The position numbers and the translations under genes are program-made. From the IMG/VR virus record IMGVR_UViG_3300047554_000608, positions 1 through 30,171 of that record: a stretch of 30,171 nucleotides of DNA, one strand, 5' to 3'. Below, in pieces: positions 1 to 6,352 of the stretch (positions are counted from its first letter, which is position 1; the number at the start of each line of letters is the position of its first letter). Below the pieces are notes generated by a model. That model was not told the origin of the DNA and did not search any database. It saw only the letters and a list, made by a program, of their open reading frames with translations. The DNA comes from a virus.

Positions 1-1649
1 GAGCCAAACGCTTTATGCCATGTCTCAGAGATAGCAGTCATGAACTCATAAGGGTGATTCTCTTTGGCTACTATAAAGTTAGTACCATCAGTCCAAATCT
101 CAAATAATACTATGAAGTTATCATAGGCTTGACCGTCAACCGCAGTAACAGCACCAATCTGTCCACTGGAGTCCATATATATAAAGTTAGTAGCTAAGTT
201 AGTCACAACTACACTTTGATTACCTAACCAAGTAACTGGCGTCGACCTAACCATACCAGCACCAGACCTTAGGACTGTAAACGTGAGTGTGCCTTGGTTA
301 AATGACCAGTAGTTACCGCTTCCACCCCAACGTACAAACCCCGACATATTAGAGTCTTGCTGGTTGGACACTGATAATCCTGTGTTAAGTGATGGAATGT
401 CTTTATTAAGTGATATCAACCAGATACGCTGAGAATCAGTTGAACCAGTGTCAGACACAGCTTCTGTAGCAAATCCATCTATGTTAAGTGACACCTTCTC
501 ATAACGGAAGATAGAGGAGTTACCACCGGAATCACACTTAAAGCCCACTGCTGTACCTGTTCCTGCACCACGTAGGAGTACAGAAGCTGAAGTGATGGCT
601 CTTACCCTAGTTGAGTTAACCTGTGCTGAGGTGTTGCTAAAGCCAATGATTTCACCATTAAACAGGGGATTAAAGCTTTGCATGTAAGCTAGTAACTCAC
701 GACCACTGATGTCATTGATACCCTCTAAGCAGTAAGCCTTATAGGTACCGGAGGATAGAGTAGTAGTTACTGTTACCCCGGCTTGATAAACAGATAACAC
801 TCCTGTCCCTATGAACTCAACACCACAGAACTCAACTATAGTGCCCGATGTAGCTAACAGGTTAACACCAAATAGACCAGCGATAAGTGGTGTCGCTGGG
901 TTATTGTTATTTACCCGTATACCATAGAGTGATCCATTGAATCCTGGTTGAGGAGCTATGTTGACGGTAATGTGCTGTAGGTCAAAAGCACCATTTACGT
1001 CAATAGCAACAGAATCAATGGCTGTCGATGGGATAGTAGTGACTGTAACGTCTGAAAAACTACTGGTTGCATTGGCAGATAGAGTACCTGTTACTGCCGT
1101 GGTAGTCGAGATGATGTTAACAGCACCTATGTCAGCACCTTTAACTGACACATAATCCTTAAGCACTATGTTCTCAACATATTCACCAGGATTAATGAAG
1201 ACTAAGTACTTCTTATTGGGTCCAGCGTCAGTTACAGAGTCAATAGCAGCTTGGATAGAGGTGAAGTCACCGCCGGATTTAGCCACTACTATGACTTGTG
1301 CAGGTTCCAACTTGTCTACCCTGGCATCAATCTCGGTTATAGCTGCCTGTACATCGGTGGCTGCTAGTAGTGAGGTAGAGTTGTCGTAACTGATAGCGGA
1401 GGCATCGTGGGCGTCCGAGGAGTCGTTGATGTGGTTAGATAGGTCAGTCTTAATAGTCGGTATGTCAGCTACATCACCATCAGCGATCTCATCCCAGGAG
1501 TTCGTGGTGCCGTTGTACATATAGAGTGACCAGGTGTCCTTGTTGACGGCGAGGGTACCATCGGCAGCAGATGAGGGGAAAGAAGCAAAGTTAGCGTACT
1601 GATTTATAGTCGTGCCTGAGGTCGAAGGGAATCTAATATATGTGCTCAT
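1..1649 (-). CDS. Tail spike/fibre with pectinesterase-like beta-helix, 3' end beyond window
   Basis: The frame is open for 549 codons from the ATG at 1649 to the window edge, so the C-terminus is missing. An AGGAGACT ribosome site lies just upstream of the ATG. Residues about 80-110 hold a linker common in phage fibres (DAHDASAISYDN, then ATDVQAAITEID). Residues about 119-170 read VIVVAKSGGDFTSIQAAIDS and then PGEYVENIVLKD, the opening of a pectinesterase/pectate-lyase type right-handed beta-helix. The rest is Ser/Thr/Val/Gly-rich beta sequence. The likely role is host-surface binding, possibly with polysaccharide-degrading activity; no catalytic residues can be assigned. It follows the 116-aa virion gene by 9 nt. 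The last visible residues (HPYEFMTAISETWHKAFG) resemble a fibre inter-domain segment, and the frame would continue into the fibre fragment at the other end of the window if the molecule is circular. Confidence 0.85.
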   Translation of the reverse strand, partial: MSTYIRFPSTSGTTINQYANFASFPSSAADGTLAVNKDTWSLYMYNGTTNSWDEIADGDVADIPTIKTDLSNHINDSSDAHDASAISYDNSTSLLAATDVQAAITEIDARVDKLEPAQVIVVAKSGGDFTSIQAAIDSVTDAGPNKKYLVFINPGEYVENIVLKDYVSVKGADIGAVNIISTTTAVTGTLSANATSSFSDVTVTTIPSTAIDSVAIDVNGAFDLQHITVNIAPQPGFNGSLYGIRVNNNNPATPLIAGLFGVNLLATSGTIVEFCGVEFIGTGVLSVYQAGVTVTTTLSSGTYKAYCLEGINDISGRELLAYMQSFNPLFNGEIIGFSNTSAQVNSTRVRAITSASVLLRGAGTGTAVGFKCDSGGNSSIFRYEKVSLNIDGFATEAVSDTGSTDSQRIWLISLNKDIPSLNTGLSVSNQQDSNMSGFVRWGGSGNYWSFNQGTLTFTVLRSGAGMVRSTPVTWLGNQSVVVTNLATNFIYMDSSGQIGAVTAVDGQAYDNFIVLFEIWTDGTNFIVAKENHPYEFMTAISETWHKAFG

Positions 1650-1658
1650 GGTAGTCTC

Positions 1659-2009
1659 CTATATCATTTTTGCGGCTATAAGACAGGAAGCAACACCATC
1701 GGTAGCACCAACAGCCGTCTTAGTGTACGATACTCGAATATAGGAGGTAGCTAACTGGTTAAGATCTAAGAAGATTACATCACTGTCTTGTAACACAGTC
1801 GGTGCTGCGCTTAGCGCGAGTGGGACCCAATTGAGGTTGTCAAGGGAAACTTCAATGCTAAAGAAGCCCTCGGCAGTCGTCGATGACCAGTTCAGCTGGA
1901 TAGCGACGTTGTCTAGGTACTGGATGTTAGTTACAGGTGAGGTGAAGGAAGCGTTGAGTGACTGATCTTCGAAAAGCTTGTAAGGAACTAAGACGTTCTT
2001 GCGACTCAT
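1659..2009 (-). CDS. Small beta-rich virion-associated protein (116 aa), probable
   Basis: A 116-aa protein starting at an ATG behind AGGAGATCAGTA. The sequence is predicted beta: an alternating hydrophobic stretch with NWSSTTAEGFFSIEVSLDN at about residues 40-58 resembles a jelly-roll or fibronectin-like sandwich. It has no signal peptide or membrane helix. It lies directly upstream of the tail spike and is the first gene after the promoter at 2122-2151, so it is probably co-transcribed with the spike. The likely role is a tail or spike accessory component. I recognise no specific family. A weak CTCC/GGAG pairing (2017-2020 with 2027-2030) could cover its ribosome site. Confidence 0.75.
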   Translation of the reverse strand: MSRKNVLVPYKLFEDQSLNASFTSPVTNIQYLDNVAIQLNWSSTTAEGFFSIEVSLDNLNWVPLALSAAPTVLQDSDVIFLDLNQLATSYIRVSYTKTAVGATDGVASCLIAAKMI

Positions 2010-2055
2010 TACTGATCTCCTGATTGGGAGGTTATAAAGCTTGTGGCTACTGATA

Positions 2056-2084
2056 GTAAAATGGCCACCTCGTTAAAGATGGCC
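2056..2084 (-). terminator. Hairpin followed by T-run: weak terminator or leader hairpin
   Basis: On the minus strand, arms at 2078-2084 (GGCCATC) and 2063-2069 (GGTGGCC) form a 7-bp stem with one G-U pair and an 8-nt loop, followed by ATTTTAC. This is a plausible but weak rho-independent terminator. It lies about 35 nt downstream of the promoter candidate at 2122-2151, so it would sit in that promoter's leader RNA. It could end read-through from the lipoprotein gene, attenuate the new transcript, or both. Confidence 0.45.
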
Positions 2085-2121
2085 AACACAGAAGAGCGTA
2101 AACTAGTAAAGCTATATGTCT

Positions 2122-2151
2122 ACTATACCATACGTCAGGCTTAAGTCTCAA
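2122..2151 (-). promoter_or_regulatory. Sigma70-like promoter for the 116-aa/spike unit
   Basis: On the minus strand, TTGAGA (2151-2146) is followed by an 18-nt spacer and TATAGT (2127-2122), with TG one base upstream of the -10 (TGGTATAGT). That is 5/6 at -35, 5/6 at -10 and an extended -10, the best bacterial promoter match in the window. The -35 overlaps the end of the lipoprotein gene. Transcription would serve the 116-aa gene and the spike. Confidence 0.6.
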
Positions 2152-3022
2152 GTACCAACTTAGCGACCATCAAGAAGTCGCCACCACTATGCTCACGACC
2201 GTCATAGCAGGGTTTCACCCCTTCGTCCTGGTCGTCCATCATAGTCAACCAACTACTACACCAATCGCTGCTGTTCGGTAACCTATCGCTAGGGTATACG
2301 TTAAGCAGGATGTCGATAGCTTTGTCTGTGTCGCCTGCTAAGTACTGCACCAACGCGTTCCGCGACCGGGTCTTAGCTAACTCCTCGATAACCTTAAAGT
2401 CAGTCATCACGGACATCGAGTAGGTCTTGTGTGCTATCAAGTACTGTAGCGCCTGCAGATGACCTTCAAAACCCTTACCTGCGACTAGCATAGGATAGCG
2501 TGTGTGCCTGATGGCATAGTCATGCTTACCCTTGGACACATGGTATATAGCTTGGGCTAATAAGGATATATGAACTGGTGACATGATTGAGTGCTCCTTC
2601 GCCTCCTGCCCCATGAACCACGAGTGACTGCTACCGTAATCCCACAGACGTTCTAATATGCCTAGATTGTTCCTAGTCACCGCATAATAGATTAGACTGA
2701 CTATGGCATCCCTCGATATGTCACTTCTTGAAAGACCACTAGCATAACACTCAGGATAGTAGATAGGTCTACGCAACCATCTACCGGGTTGTAGTTCAGC
2801 CTTAGTGATGTCTACTTCACCAGGAAGCAGTGCCGAGAGGGTAGTTGAGTCACACTTGTCTGTCTCTATGAAACCTGCTTTATCTTGCTTAGACTTGATG
2901 AGTGTTGAGTAGAGATCTACCTTCTGCTGTAGTAATTCCTTCTGGCTGGGGGTAGGAGGTTGGTGCTTACGGGGTTCTGAACATGACCACAACAGGAATA
3001 TGAGTGCTAGTATGTTTTTCAT
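2141..3022 (-). CDS. Phage-encoded lipoprotein (293 aa), function unknown
   Basis: The N-terminus is a classic type II signal: MKN, a hydrophobic core to residue 13, then the lipobox L-W-S-C with lipidated Cys14. Trp at -2 is unusual. Ser15 at +2 would direct an outer-membrane location in Gram-negative bacteria. The mature part is soluble, largely alpha-helical, and has further cysteines in the YPECYASG, DWCSSW and KPCYDG contexts that could form disulfides in the periplasm. It starts 3 nt after the 99-aa gene, and its ribosome site (AAAGGATAACC) overlaps that gene's stop. Lipoproteins in lytic phages are known as receptor-blocking superinfection-exclusion factors (Llp of phage T5) or as o-spanins. 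At 293 aa this is far too large for an o-spanin, so exclusion or envelope modification is my inference. I do not recognise the family. Confidence 0.8.
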   Translation of the reverse strand: MKNILALIFLLWSCSEPRKHQPPTPSQKELLQQKVDLYSTLIKSKQDKAGFIETDKCDSTTLSALLPGEVDITKAELQPGRWLRRPIYYPECYASGLSRSDISRDAIVSLIYYAVTRNNLGILERLWDYGSSHSWFMGQEAKEHSIMSPVHISLLAQAIYHVSKGKHDYAIRHTRYPMLVAGKGFEGHLQALQYLIAHKTYSMSVMTDFKVIEELAKTRSRNALVQYLAGDTDKAIDILLNVYPSDRLPNSSDWCSSWLTMMDDQDEGVKPCYDGREHSGGDFLMVAKLVLET

Positions 3023-3025
3023 TGG

Positions 3026-3325
3026 TTATCCTTTAATGTAAGTTCTATAGAGCGAGTCGACGACCTTAGACTGGGCACTAGACAGGCTGAACTGGTTGGC
3101 AGCAGCTACTTGGATCCTAGAATACCACTTGGCATCGTTGTCTGACATCACTCCCTCAAAGGCTGCTAAGGCTTCTAGCTTGTCCTTGTCGTGGTTGGAT
3201 GGTGGTGCAGGTGGATTAACTGGATGGGGAAAGTCAGCTAGTGCCCTGACTTCATCTGCTATCTGTTTGTCGGTTAGTTGGTGAACCTCACCTAGTAGGG
3301 TGAAGAGTCTTCTTAGCGTATCCAT
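3026..3325 (-). CDS. Hypothetical protein, 99 aa
   Basis: A 99-aa ORF with a strong ribosome site (GGAGACACCC before ATG). It has a helical N-terminus (MDTLRRLFTLLGEV), a central Pro-rich linker (FPHPVNPPAPPSN at about 52-64) and a helical C-terminus. It has no signal peptide, membrane helix or known motif. It lies 3 nt upstream of the lipoprotein and downstream of two HNH genes. Tight coupling to the lipoprotein suggests a shared operon, but the function is unknown. Confidence 0.65.
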   Translation of the reverse strand: MDTLRRLFTLLGEVHQLTDKQIADEVRALADFPHPVNPPAPPSNHDKDKLEALAAFEGVMSDNDAKWYSRIQVAAANQFSLSSAQSKVVDSLYRTYIKG

Positions 3326-3338
3326 GGGTGTCTCCTTA

Positions 3339-3872
3339 TTAATTATAGTAGCGGTTACTTTTGGATATGTTATCTGAGGCTAATAAATATTGTAAATTAG
3401 AGTAGTGGTTAAGTTTGAGTAGTTCATCCTCTGTGGTAGCTTTAGAGACTGGCACGACATGATCTATGTGTAGTTTATCTTCAGGAGTAGGATAACGGCC
3501 GTAGTTTAGCCAAAAGGTGTAATCGAGATGGTTCTTAAGTAGGGGGATAGAACAACCTACTATAGTGGTAGTCTTGGAGGTCTTAGGTAGATTGTGGTTG
3601 CGGAGAGTGGTTGTAATTAGCCCCCTGATATTATCTTTAAGTTTAAATATAGAGTCAATTGCGCGTCTAGTATTCATATACTGCTTCATATACTGCTTCT
3701 TATATTTCTTCTCATACTGCCTATGACGATCAGCATTATTAAGTCGCCAACGTTTGCTATTTTGATTCTTACATGCCTTACACCGACTATACAATCCATC
3801 TTTACGACTTTTATCCCTATAAAACTCACCCACATCTTTCTCGACCTTACACTTTGTGCACACCTTAGTCAT
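3339..3872 (-). CDS. HNH homing endonuclease with N-terminal zinc finger
   Basis: A 177-aa protein. Residues 5-34 carry two Cys pairs (CTKC and CKAC), an HNH-associated zinc-binding module around FYRDKSRKDGLYSRC. A basic helix follows, then the nuclease domain with HIDHVVPVS at about 136-144, LNHYSNLQYLL at about 154-164 and DNISKSNRY near the C-terminus, an HNH/beta-beta-alpha metal signature. It is a free-standing homing-type nuclease, not inside an intron I can see. The C-terminal ~95 residues are close to identical to the HNH protein at 20298-20918 (shared KTSKTTTIVGCSI, FWLNYGRYPT, HIDH and NLQYLLASDNISK), so the two are recent paralogues. The ribosome site is AAGGATATAAG. Confidence 0.88.
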   Translation of the reverse strand: MTKVCTKCKVEKDVGEFYRDKSRKDGLYSRCKACKNQNSKRWRLNNADRHRQYEKKYKKQYMKQYMNTRRAIDSIFKLKDNIRGLITTTLRNHNLPKTSKTTTIVGCSIPLLKNHLDYTFWLNYGRYPTPEDKLHIDHVVPVSKATTEDELLKLNHYSNLQYLLASDNISKSNRYYN

Positions 3873-3881
3873 CTTATATCC

Positions 3882-4430
3882 TTACTTGATAGAATTACGG
3901 TGCTTATTACGGTTATCGATAGCTAACAACAACTGAGTGTTAGTATAGTGACTGAGTTTTAACACATCTTCTACTGATAGAGCATTGTTTAAGGCGATGA
4001 TGTGGTCTACTTCCACCTTATCCTCAGGAGTGGGAAGTCTGGAGTAACGCTGTAAGAAGGTGTTGTGTAGGTGCGTTATATAGGTCAAGTAATCACAACC
4101 TAAGAACTTAGCTGCTGACTTATTTACCCTTTGTCGCTTTATTACATTGAGGATGGTTGCTCTAACGATGATCTTTTGCCTGAAGACAGGATCAGAGTGG
4201 TAACGTCGGTTACAATATTGGCGTTCCATGTTAGTCATGTGTTCGCGGTGGTCTATCCTACGTTGTGCTCGGCGTTGTCTGTAGAGCTCCTTGTTCTCTT
4301 GATAGTAGCGTTTGAAGTAGAGTTGACGCTTGGTGAAGGTCTTACACTCACACAAACGACAACGATCATCCTGGAGGAACATGTCGGTGGGTCTAATGGT
4401 GTTACATATGGGGCAGAGTTTAGTGTCCAT
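3882..4430 (-). CDS. HNH homing endonuclease, divergent relative
   Basis: A 182-aa protein of the same architecture as its neighbour. It has an N-terminal zinc module (LCPIC, then CRLCEC), a long Arg/Tyr-rich basic region (about 30-90) suited to DNA binding, and a C-terminal HNH domain with VEVDHIIALNNALSVEDVLK and a Q-LLLAIDNRNK tail. The first active-site His is replaced by Val/Glu context (VEVDH), but the DH pair and the Asn positions remain, so it may be active. It lies 9 nt upstream of the second HNH gene and directly downstream of a terminator, a pattern repeated at 20986-20918. The start ATG follows AAGGACTACGACC. Confidence 0.82.
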   Translation of the reverse strand: MDTKLCPICNTIRPTDMFLQDDRCRLCECKTFTKRQLYFKRYYQENKELYRQRRAQRRIDHREHMTNMERQYCNRRYHSDPVFRQKIIVRATILNVIKRQRVNKSAAKFLGCDYLTYITHLHNTFLQRYSRLPTPEDKVEVDHIIALNNALSVEDVLKLSHYTNTQLLLAIDNRNKHRNSIK

Positions 4431-4481
4431 GGTCGTAGTCCTTATGTCTTAGTGGTGTTCATAAGACTATCTTACACTAAG

Positions 4482-4498
4482 TTTAGTTAAAAACTAAA
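4482..4498. repeat. 7-bp perfect inverted repeat in the AT-rich spacer
   Basis: TTTAGTT-AAA-AACTAAA forms a perfect 7-bp dyad in the AT-rich gap between the terminator at 4522-4555 and the HNH gene starting at 4430. On the minus strand it is followed by a TAAGAT box (about 4470) with a poor -35, which might be a promoter for the endonucleases. Nothing else is visible in the 4556-4628 gap. Confidence 0.35.
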
Positions 4499-4521
4499 AC
4501 ATTTAATAAATAATTGAGGGC

Positions 4522-4555
4522 AAAAGAAAACCCCCAACCTTGTGAAGATTGGGGG
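4522..4555 (-). terminator. Strong rho-independent terminator after the 121-aa virion gene
   Basis: On the minus strand, the arm at 4549-4555 (CCCCCAA) pairs with 4531-4537 (TTGGGGG) around an 11-nt loop, followed by the T-rich tract TTTTCTTTT (4530-4522). The stem is GC-rich and perfect. It ends transcription about 75 nt past the stop of the 4629-4994 gene and isolates the HNH genes downstream. Confidence 0.88.
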
Positions 4556-4628
4556 CAGAACGTAGACTAAACAATGACCGGCAGGATAAGATAGGCAGAC
4601 ACTAAGGTTATACTCTAATATCCATCAA

Positions 4629-4994
4629 CTAGACAGCAGGAAGAGATGAGTTTTGCATAACCAGCACGAAGTTAACTACAGTCACAGCAGAAGGTTCAGT
4701 TGGGGTTGCACCAGCCAACAGATTGACTACCACGCTAGATGAAGCCGCTGACTTCACTTGTGCCACTAGGTCCACGGCTACAGCCGCTTGAACCGTTGCG
4801 GTAGCAGCTAATACAGCATAGTAAGAGTCTTCTAGAGTGATAGTGTACTCACCTGTGGCTGATTTAGCTACAGAGTAACCTAGACCACTAACCTTAGTGG
4901 CAGCACCACCAGAAGCAGCTATACTGAATGAACCTGCGAGTACGTTGATCTCTTTGTTGAGTGCTTTTACTGGTGCTACAATACGGTTTGCCAT
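4629..4994 (-). CDS. Probable head decoration/head-fibre virion protein (121 aa)
   Basis: A 121-aa protein rich in Ala, Val, Ser and Thr with no charged C-terminus. Its pattern of short beta strands starts at IVAPVKALNKEINVLAGSFS (residues 5-24) and includes GEYTITLEDSYYAVL at about 48-62. It is soluble-looking, with no signal peptide. Its organisation is telling: a promoter candidate (5038-5067) lies just upstream and a strong terminator (4522-4555) just downstream, so it forms a one-gene, probably highly expressed unit, as expected for a capsid decoration or cement protein. Similar small Ala/Val-rich proteins occur in many tailed phages. The decoration role is inferred from composition and context. 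The ribosome site is CAGGAGTAAATATC. Confidence 0.7.
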   Translation of the reverse strand: MANRIVAPVKALNKEINVLAGSFSIAASGGAATKVSGLGYSVAKSATGEYTITLEDSYYAVLAATATVQAAVAVDLVAQVKSAASSSVVVNLLAGATPTEPSAVTVVNFVLVMQNSSLPAV

Positions 4995-5037
4995 GATATT
5001 TACTCCTGATAAGGGTGTTGGTTTAACTAATGGATCA

Positions 5038-5067
5038 ACTATACCATAATGGAGGGTTAAACTTGTT
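5038..5067 (-). promoter_or_regulatory. Candidate promoter for the 121-aa virion gene
   Basis: On the minus strand, TGGTATAGT is an extended -10 (TATAGT at 5043-5038) lying 18 nt after AACAAG (5067-5062). The same 13-mer AACAAGTTTAACC occurs at 8893-8881 in front of a TATAAT box at nearly the same distance. The canonical -35 match is poor, so it may rely on the extended -10 or on a phage factor. The upstream part overlaps the last codons of the 5057-5803 gene. Confidence 0.45.
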
Positions 5068-5803
5068 CTTGAGTAGGTGTGGCTAAGGAATTGGTGAACT
5101 TGCTGCCACTGGGACTAGGTGACTTCTCTTCTTCCTTGGTGGTCTGTTGCTGTAGGGTCTGTAGTAGACTTGGAGTTAATCTCTGTACTCCTAGGAGTCT
5201 AGAGAACAGTGCGGTTTCAGCCATACCTAACTTAGCATCCTCTGGTTGCTTAGCGAACTCCTCGAACACTATCTGCTTTATTGCTTCATAGAAGCTTGGG
5301 TGCAGCAACTTCAACGTCTCTACTTGCCTTATGGTTAGGTTACCATTCAACATCAACGGTAACACTAGTGAAGGATTGATGGCTATGTTGGCTGAAGAGG
5401 TAAACTTGAACTTGTCATAGTCAGATGGTTCTAACTCTTGCAGACCGAACAGTGTCTTGGAAGTGGTGTAAGGTAGGTTGTCCTTGAGGTAGGAGTGGAC
5501 ATTGGTAGTCATGGGTGCTACATCATCTACTGGGTCACCGTAGTTGTCTATGGCTATACGTAGTCTGTCTGGGCTTATGTCATTGGGTACCTTGGACTTA
5601 AGCTCTTCATACGTATAGAAGTGTGGTAGTTCTGTAAAAGTTATGCCATCGTTTAGTAAACGAATGACTGTACTTCTAACTTTTCCTATCATATCATCGA
5701 GTCTGTCTAAGGTGATCTTTTTGGGTGAGGCACTGGATAGCTTAAGCAGGTAAGGGTATGGCACTAGTGGTGATAAAGAGTCTTCCTGGTAGTCAATAGG
5801 CAT
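5057..5803 (-). CDS. Hypothetical protein, 248 aa
   Basis: An upstream TTG (5836) would extend the ORF, but the ATG at 5803 has a well-placed AGGGGATCAACT ribosome site and is preferred, giving 248 aa. The protein is soluble and mixed alpha/beta. The middle part is helical (LPLMLNGNLTIRQVETLKLL, then LHPSFYEAIKQIVFEEFAK), and the C-terminus is a Gln/Thr/Lys/Ser-rich disordered tail (TLQQQTTKEEEKSPSPSGSK). It has no catalytic motif. It lies between the small TM protein and the probable decoration protein, so it could be a replication accessory or a minor virion or assembly protein. I do not recognise it. Confidence 0.7.
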   Translation of the reverse strand: MPIDYQEDSLSPLVPYPYLLKLSSASPKKITLDRLDDMIGKVRSTVIRLLNDGITFTELPHFYTYEELKSKVPNDISPDRLRIAIDNYGDPVDDVAPMTTNVHSYLKDNLPYTTSKTLFGLQELEPSDYDKFKFTSSANIAINPSLVLPLMLNGNLTIRQVETLKLLHPSFYEAIKQIVFEEFAKQPEDAKLGMAETALFSRLLGVQRLTPSLLQTLQQQTTKEEEKSPSPSGSKFTNSLATPTQEQV

Positions 5804-5835
5804 AGTTGATCCCCTGGGGCTAGTGTTAGGCTTCA

Positions 5836-5864
5836 ACTATAGTCATTTGGTTACCCACGGTTAA
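5836..5864 (-). promoter_or_regulatory. Candidate promoter before the 248-aa gene
   Basis: On the minus strand, TTAACC (5864-5859, 4/6 match) is followed by a 17-nt spacer and TATAGT (5841-5836), about 33 nt upstream of the preferred ATG at 5803. The AAGTTTAACC block also appears in the promoters at 5038 and 8865, although here it overlaps the last codons of the 73-aa gene. Confidence 0.35.
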
Positions 5865-6072
5865 ACTTCTTGTCCAGAGCATCCTTAAGTTCGTCAAAGG
5901 AGCAGTCAGGAGTAAGCTGGAGGTCTTGATAGCGGTGGGTGACTTTCTGGTGGTTGAAATAGTCACGCTTGAACTGTCTTAGTTCTTGTTGTGCTGCTTC
6001 AGCCTTCCTCTCATGATGGGCAATAACGAGAGTAACTAAGGTAGCTACACATATGACAGTTAGGATAGACAT
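5851..6072 (-). CDS. Small membrane-anchored protein (73 aa)
   Basis: A 73-aa protein. Residues 1-18 (MSILTVICVATLVTLVIA) form one N-terminal membrane helix, followed by a His/Arg-rich turn and a charged helical segment (ERKAEAAQQELRQFKRDYF, 21-39) of coiled-coil character. The topology resembles a short i-spanin, but it is shorter than known i-spanins and no o-spanin is embedded or adjacent. The start overlaps the stop of the RHH gene (TAATG), indicating translational coupling. The function is unknown; membrane anchoring of replication or regulation, or a lysis role, are both possible. Confidence 0.7.
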   Translation of the reverse strand: MSILTVICVATLVTLVIAHHERKAEAAQQELRQFKRDYFNHQKVTHRYQDLQLTPDCSFDELKDALDKKFNRG

Positions 6073-6242
6073 TACTTGTTCTCCTCTTGGTTAGCTTGGG
6101 ACAGCACCATCTTAGCGTAGTCGATAAGTAGGATTCTTACCACTTGGGATACGTTGAGGTCTAAGTGGCGGAGTGTAGCTACAGCATCACGTTCCTCTTG
6201 AGTATTGAGCACTATAGATAGTTGGTTTGCTTTGTGTCTCAT
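6072..6242 (-). CDS. Ribbon-helix-helix (Arc/CopG-type) DNA-binding regulator, 56 aa
   Basis: A 56-aa ORF from an ATG behind AAGGAGCAAACGTA, ending in TAATG shared with the next gene. It fits the ribbon-helix-helix fold. A short beta strand (NQLSIVLN, residues 6-13) leads into helix A (TQEERDAVATLRHL, 14-27), a turn (DLNVS, 28-32) and helix B (QVVRILLIDYAKMVL, 33-47). Proteins of this class dimerise and insert the strand pair into the DNA major groove, usually as repressors of nearby promoters. It lies just after the helicase gene and downstream of a promoter candidate at 6323-6352, which it may autoregulate. The fold is called from pattern only, with no database search. Confidence 0.72.
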   Translation of the reverse strand: MRHKANQLSIVLNTQEERDAVATLRHLDLNVSQVVRILLIDYAKMVLSQANQEENK

Positions 6243-6322
6243 TTACGTTTGCTCCTTGGTAGTTCATTCGTTGGTGTCTTTGTACTCAGGATGAGGATTG
6301 AGTTGACTTGACTGTAATTAGA

Positions 6323-6352
6323 ATTGTAAAAGTTTTGCCACAGAACAGTAAA
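6323..6352 (-). promoter_or_regulatory. Candidate promoter for the RHH regulator gene
   Basis: On the minus strand, TTTACT (6352-6347) is followed by an 18-nt spacer and TACAAT (6328-6323), within the 110-nt gap between the helicase stop and the RHH start. The match is moderate (4/6 and 5/6). The leader of about 80 nt up to the ATG shows no clear hairpin. Confidence 0.35.

Noticed and set aside
4131-4490. Plus-strand ORF of 119 aa
   Set aside because: It is antisense to a clear HNH gene and has no ribosome site or known motif.
5851-6072. i-spanin or SAR endolysin
   Set aside because: The single N-terminal helix fits, but the periplasmic part is too short, there is no o-spanin partner nearby, and there is no catalytic motif.
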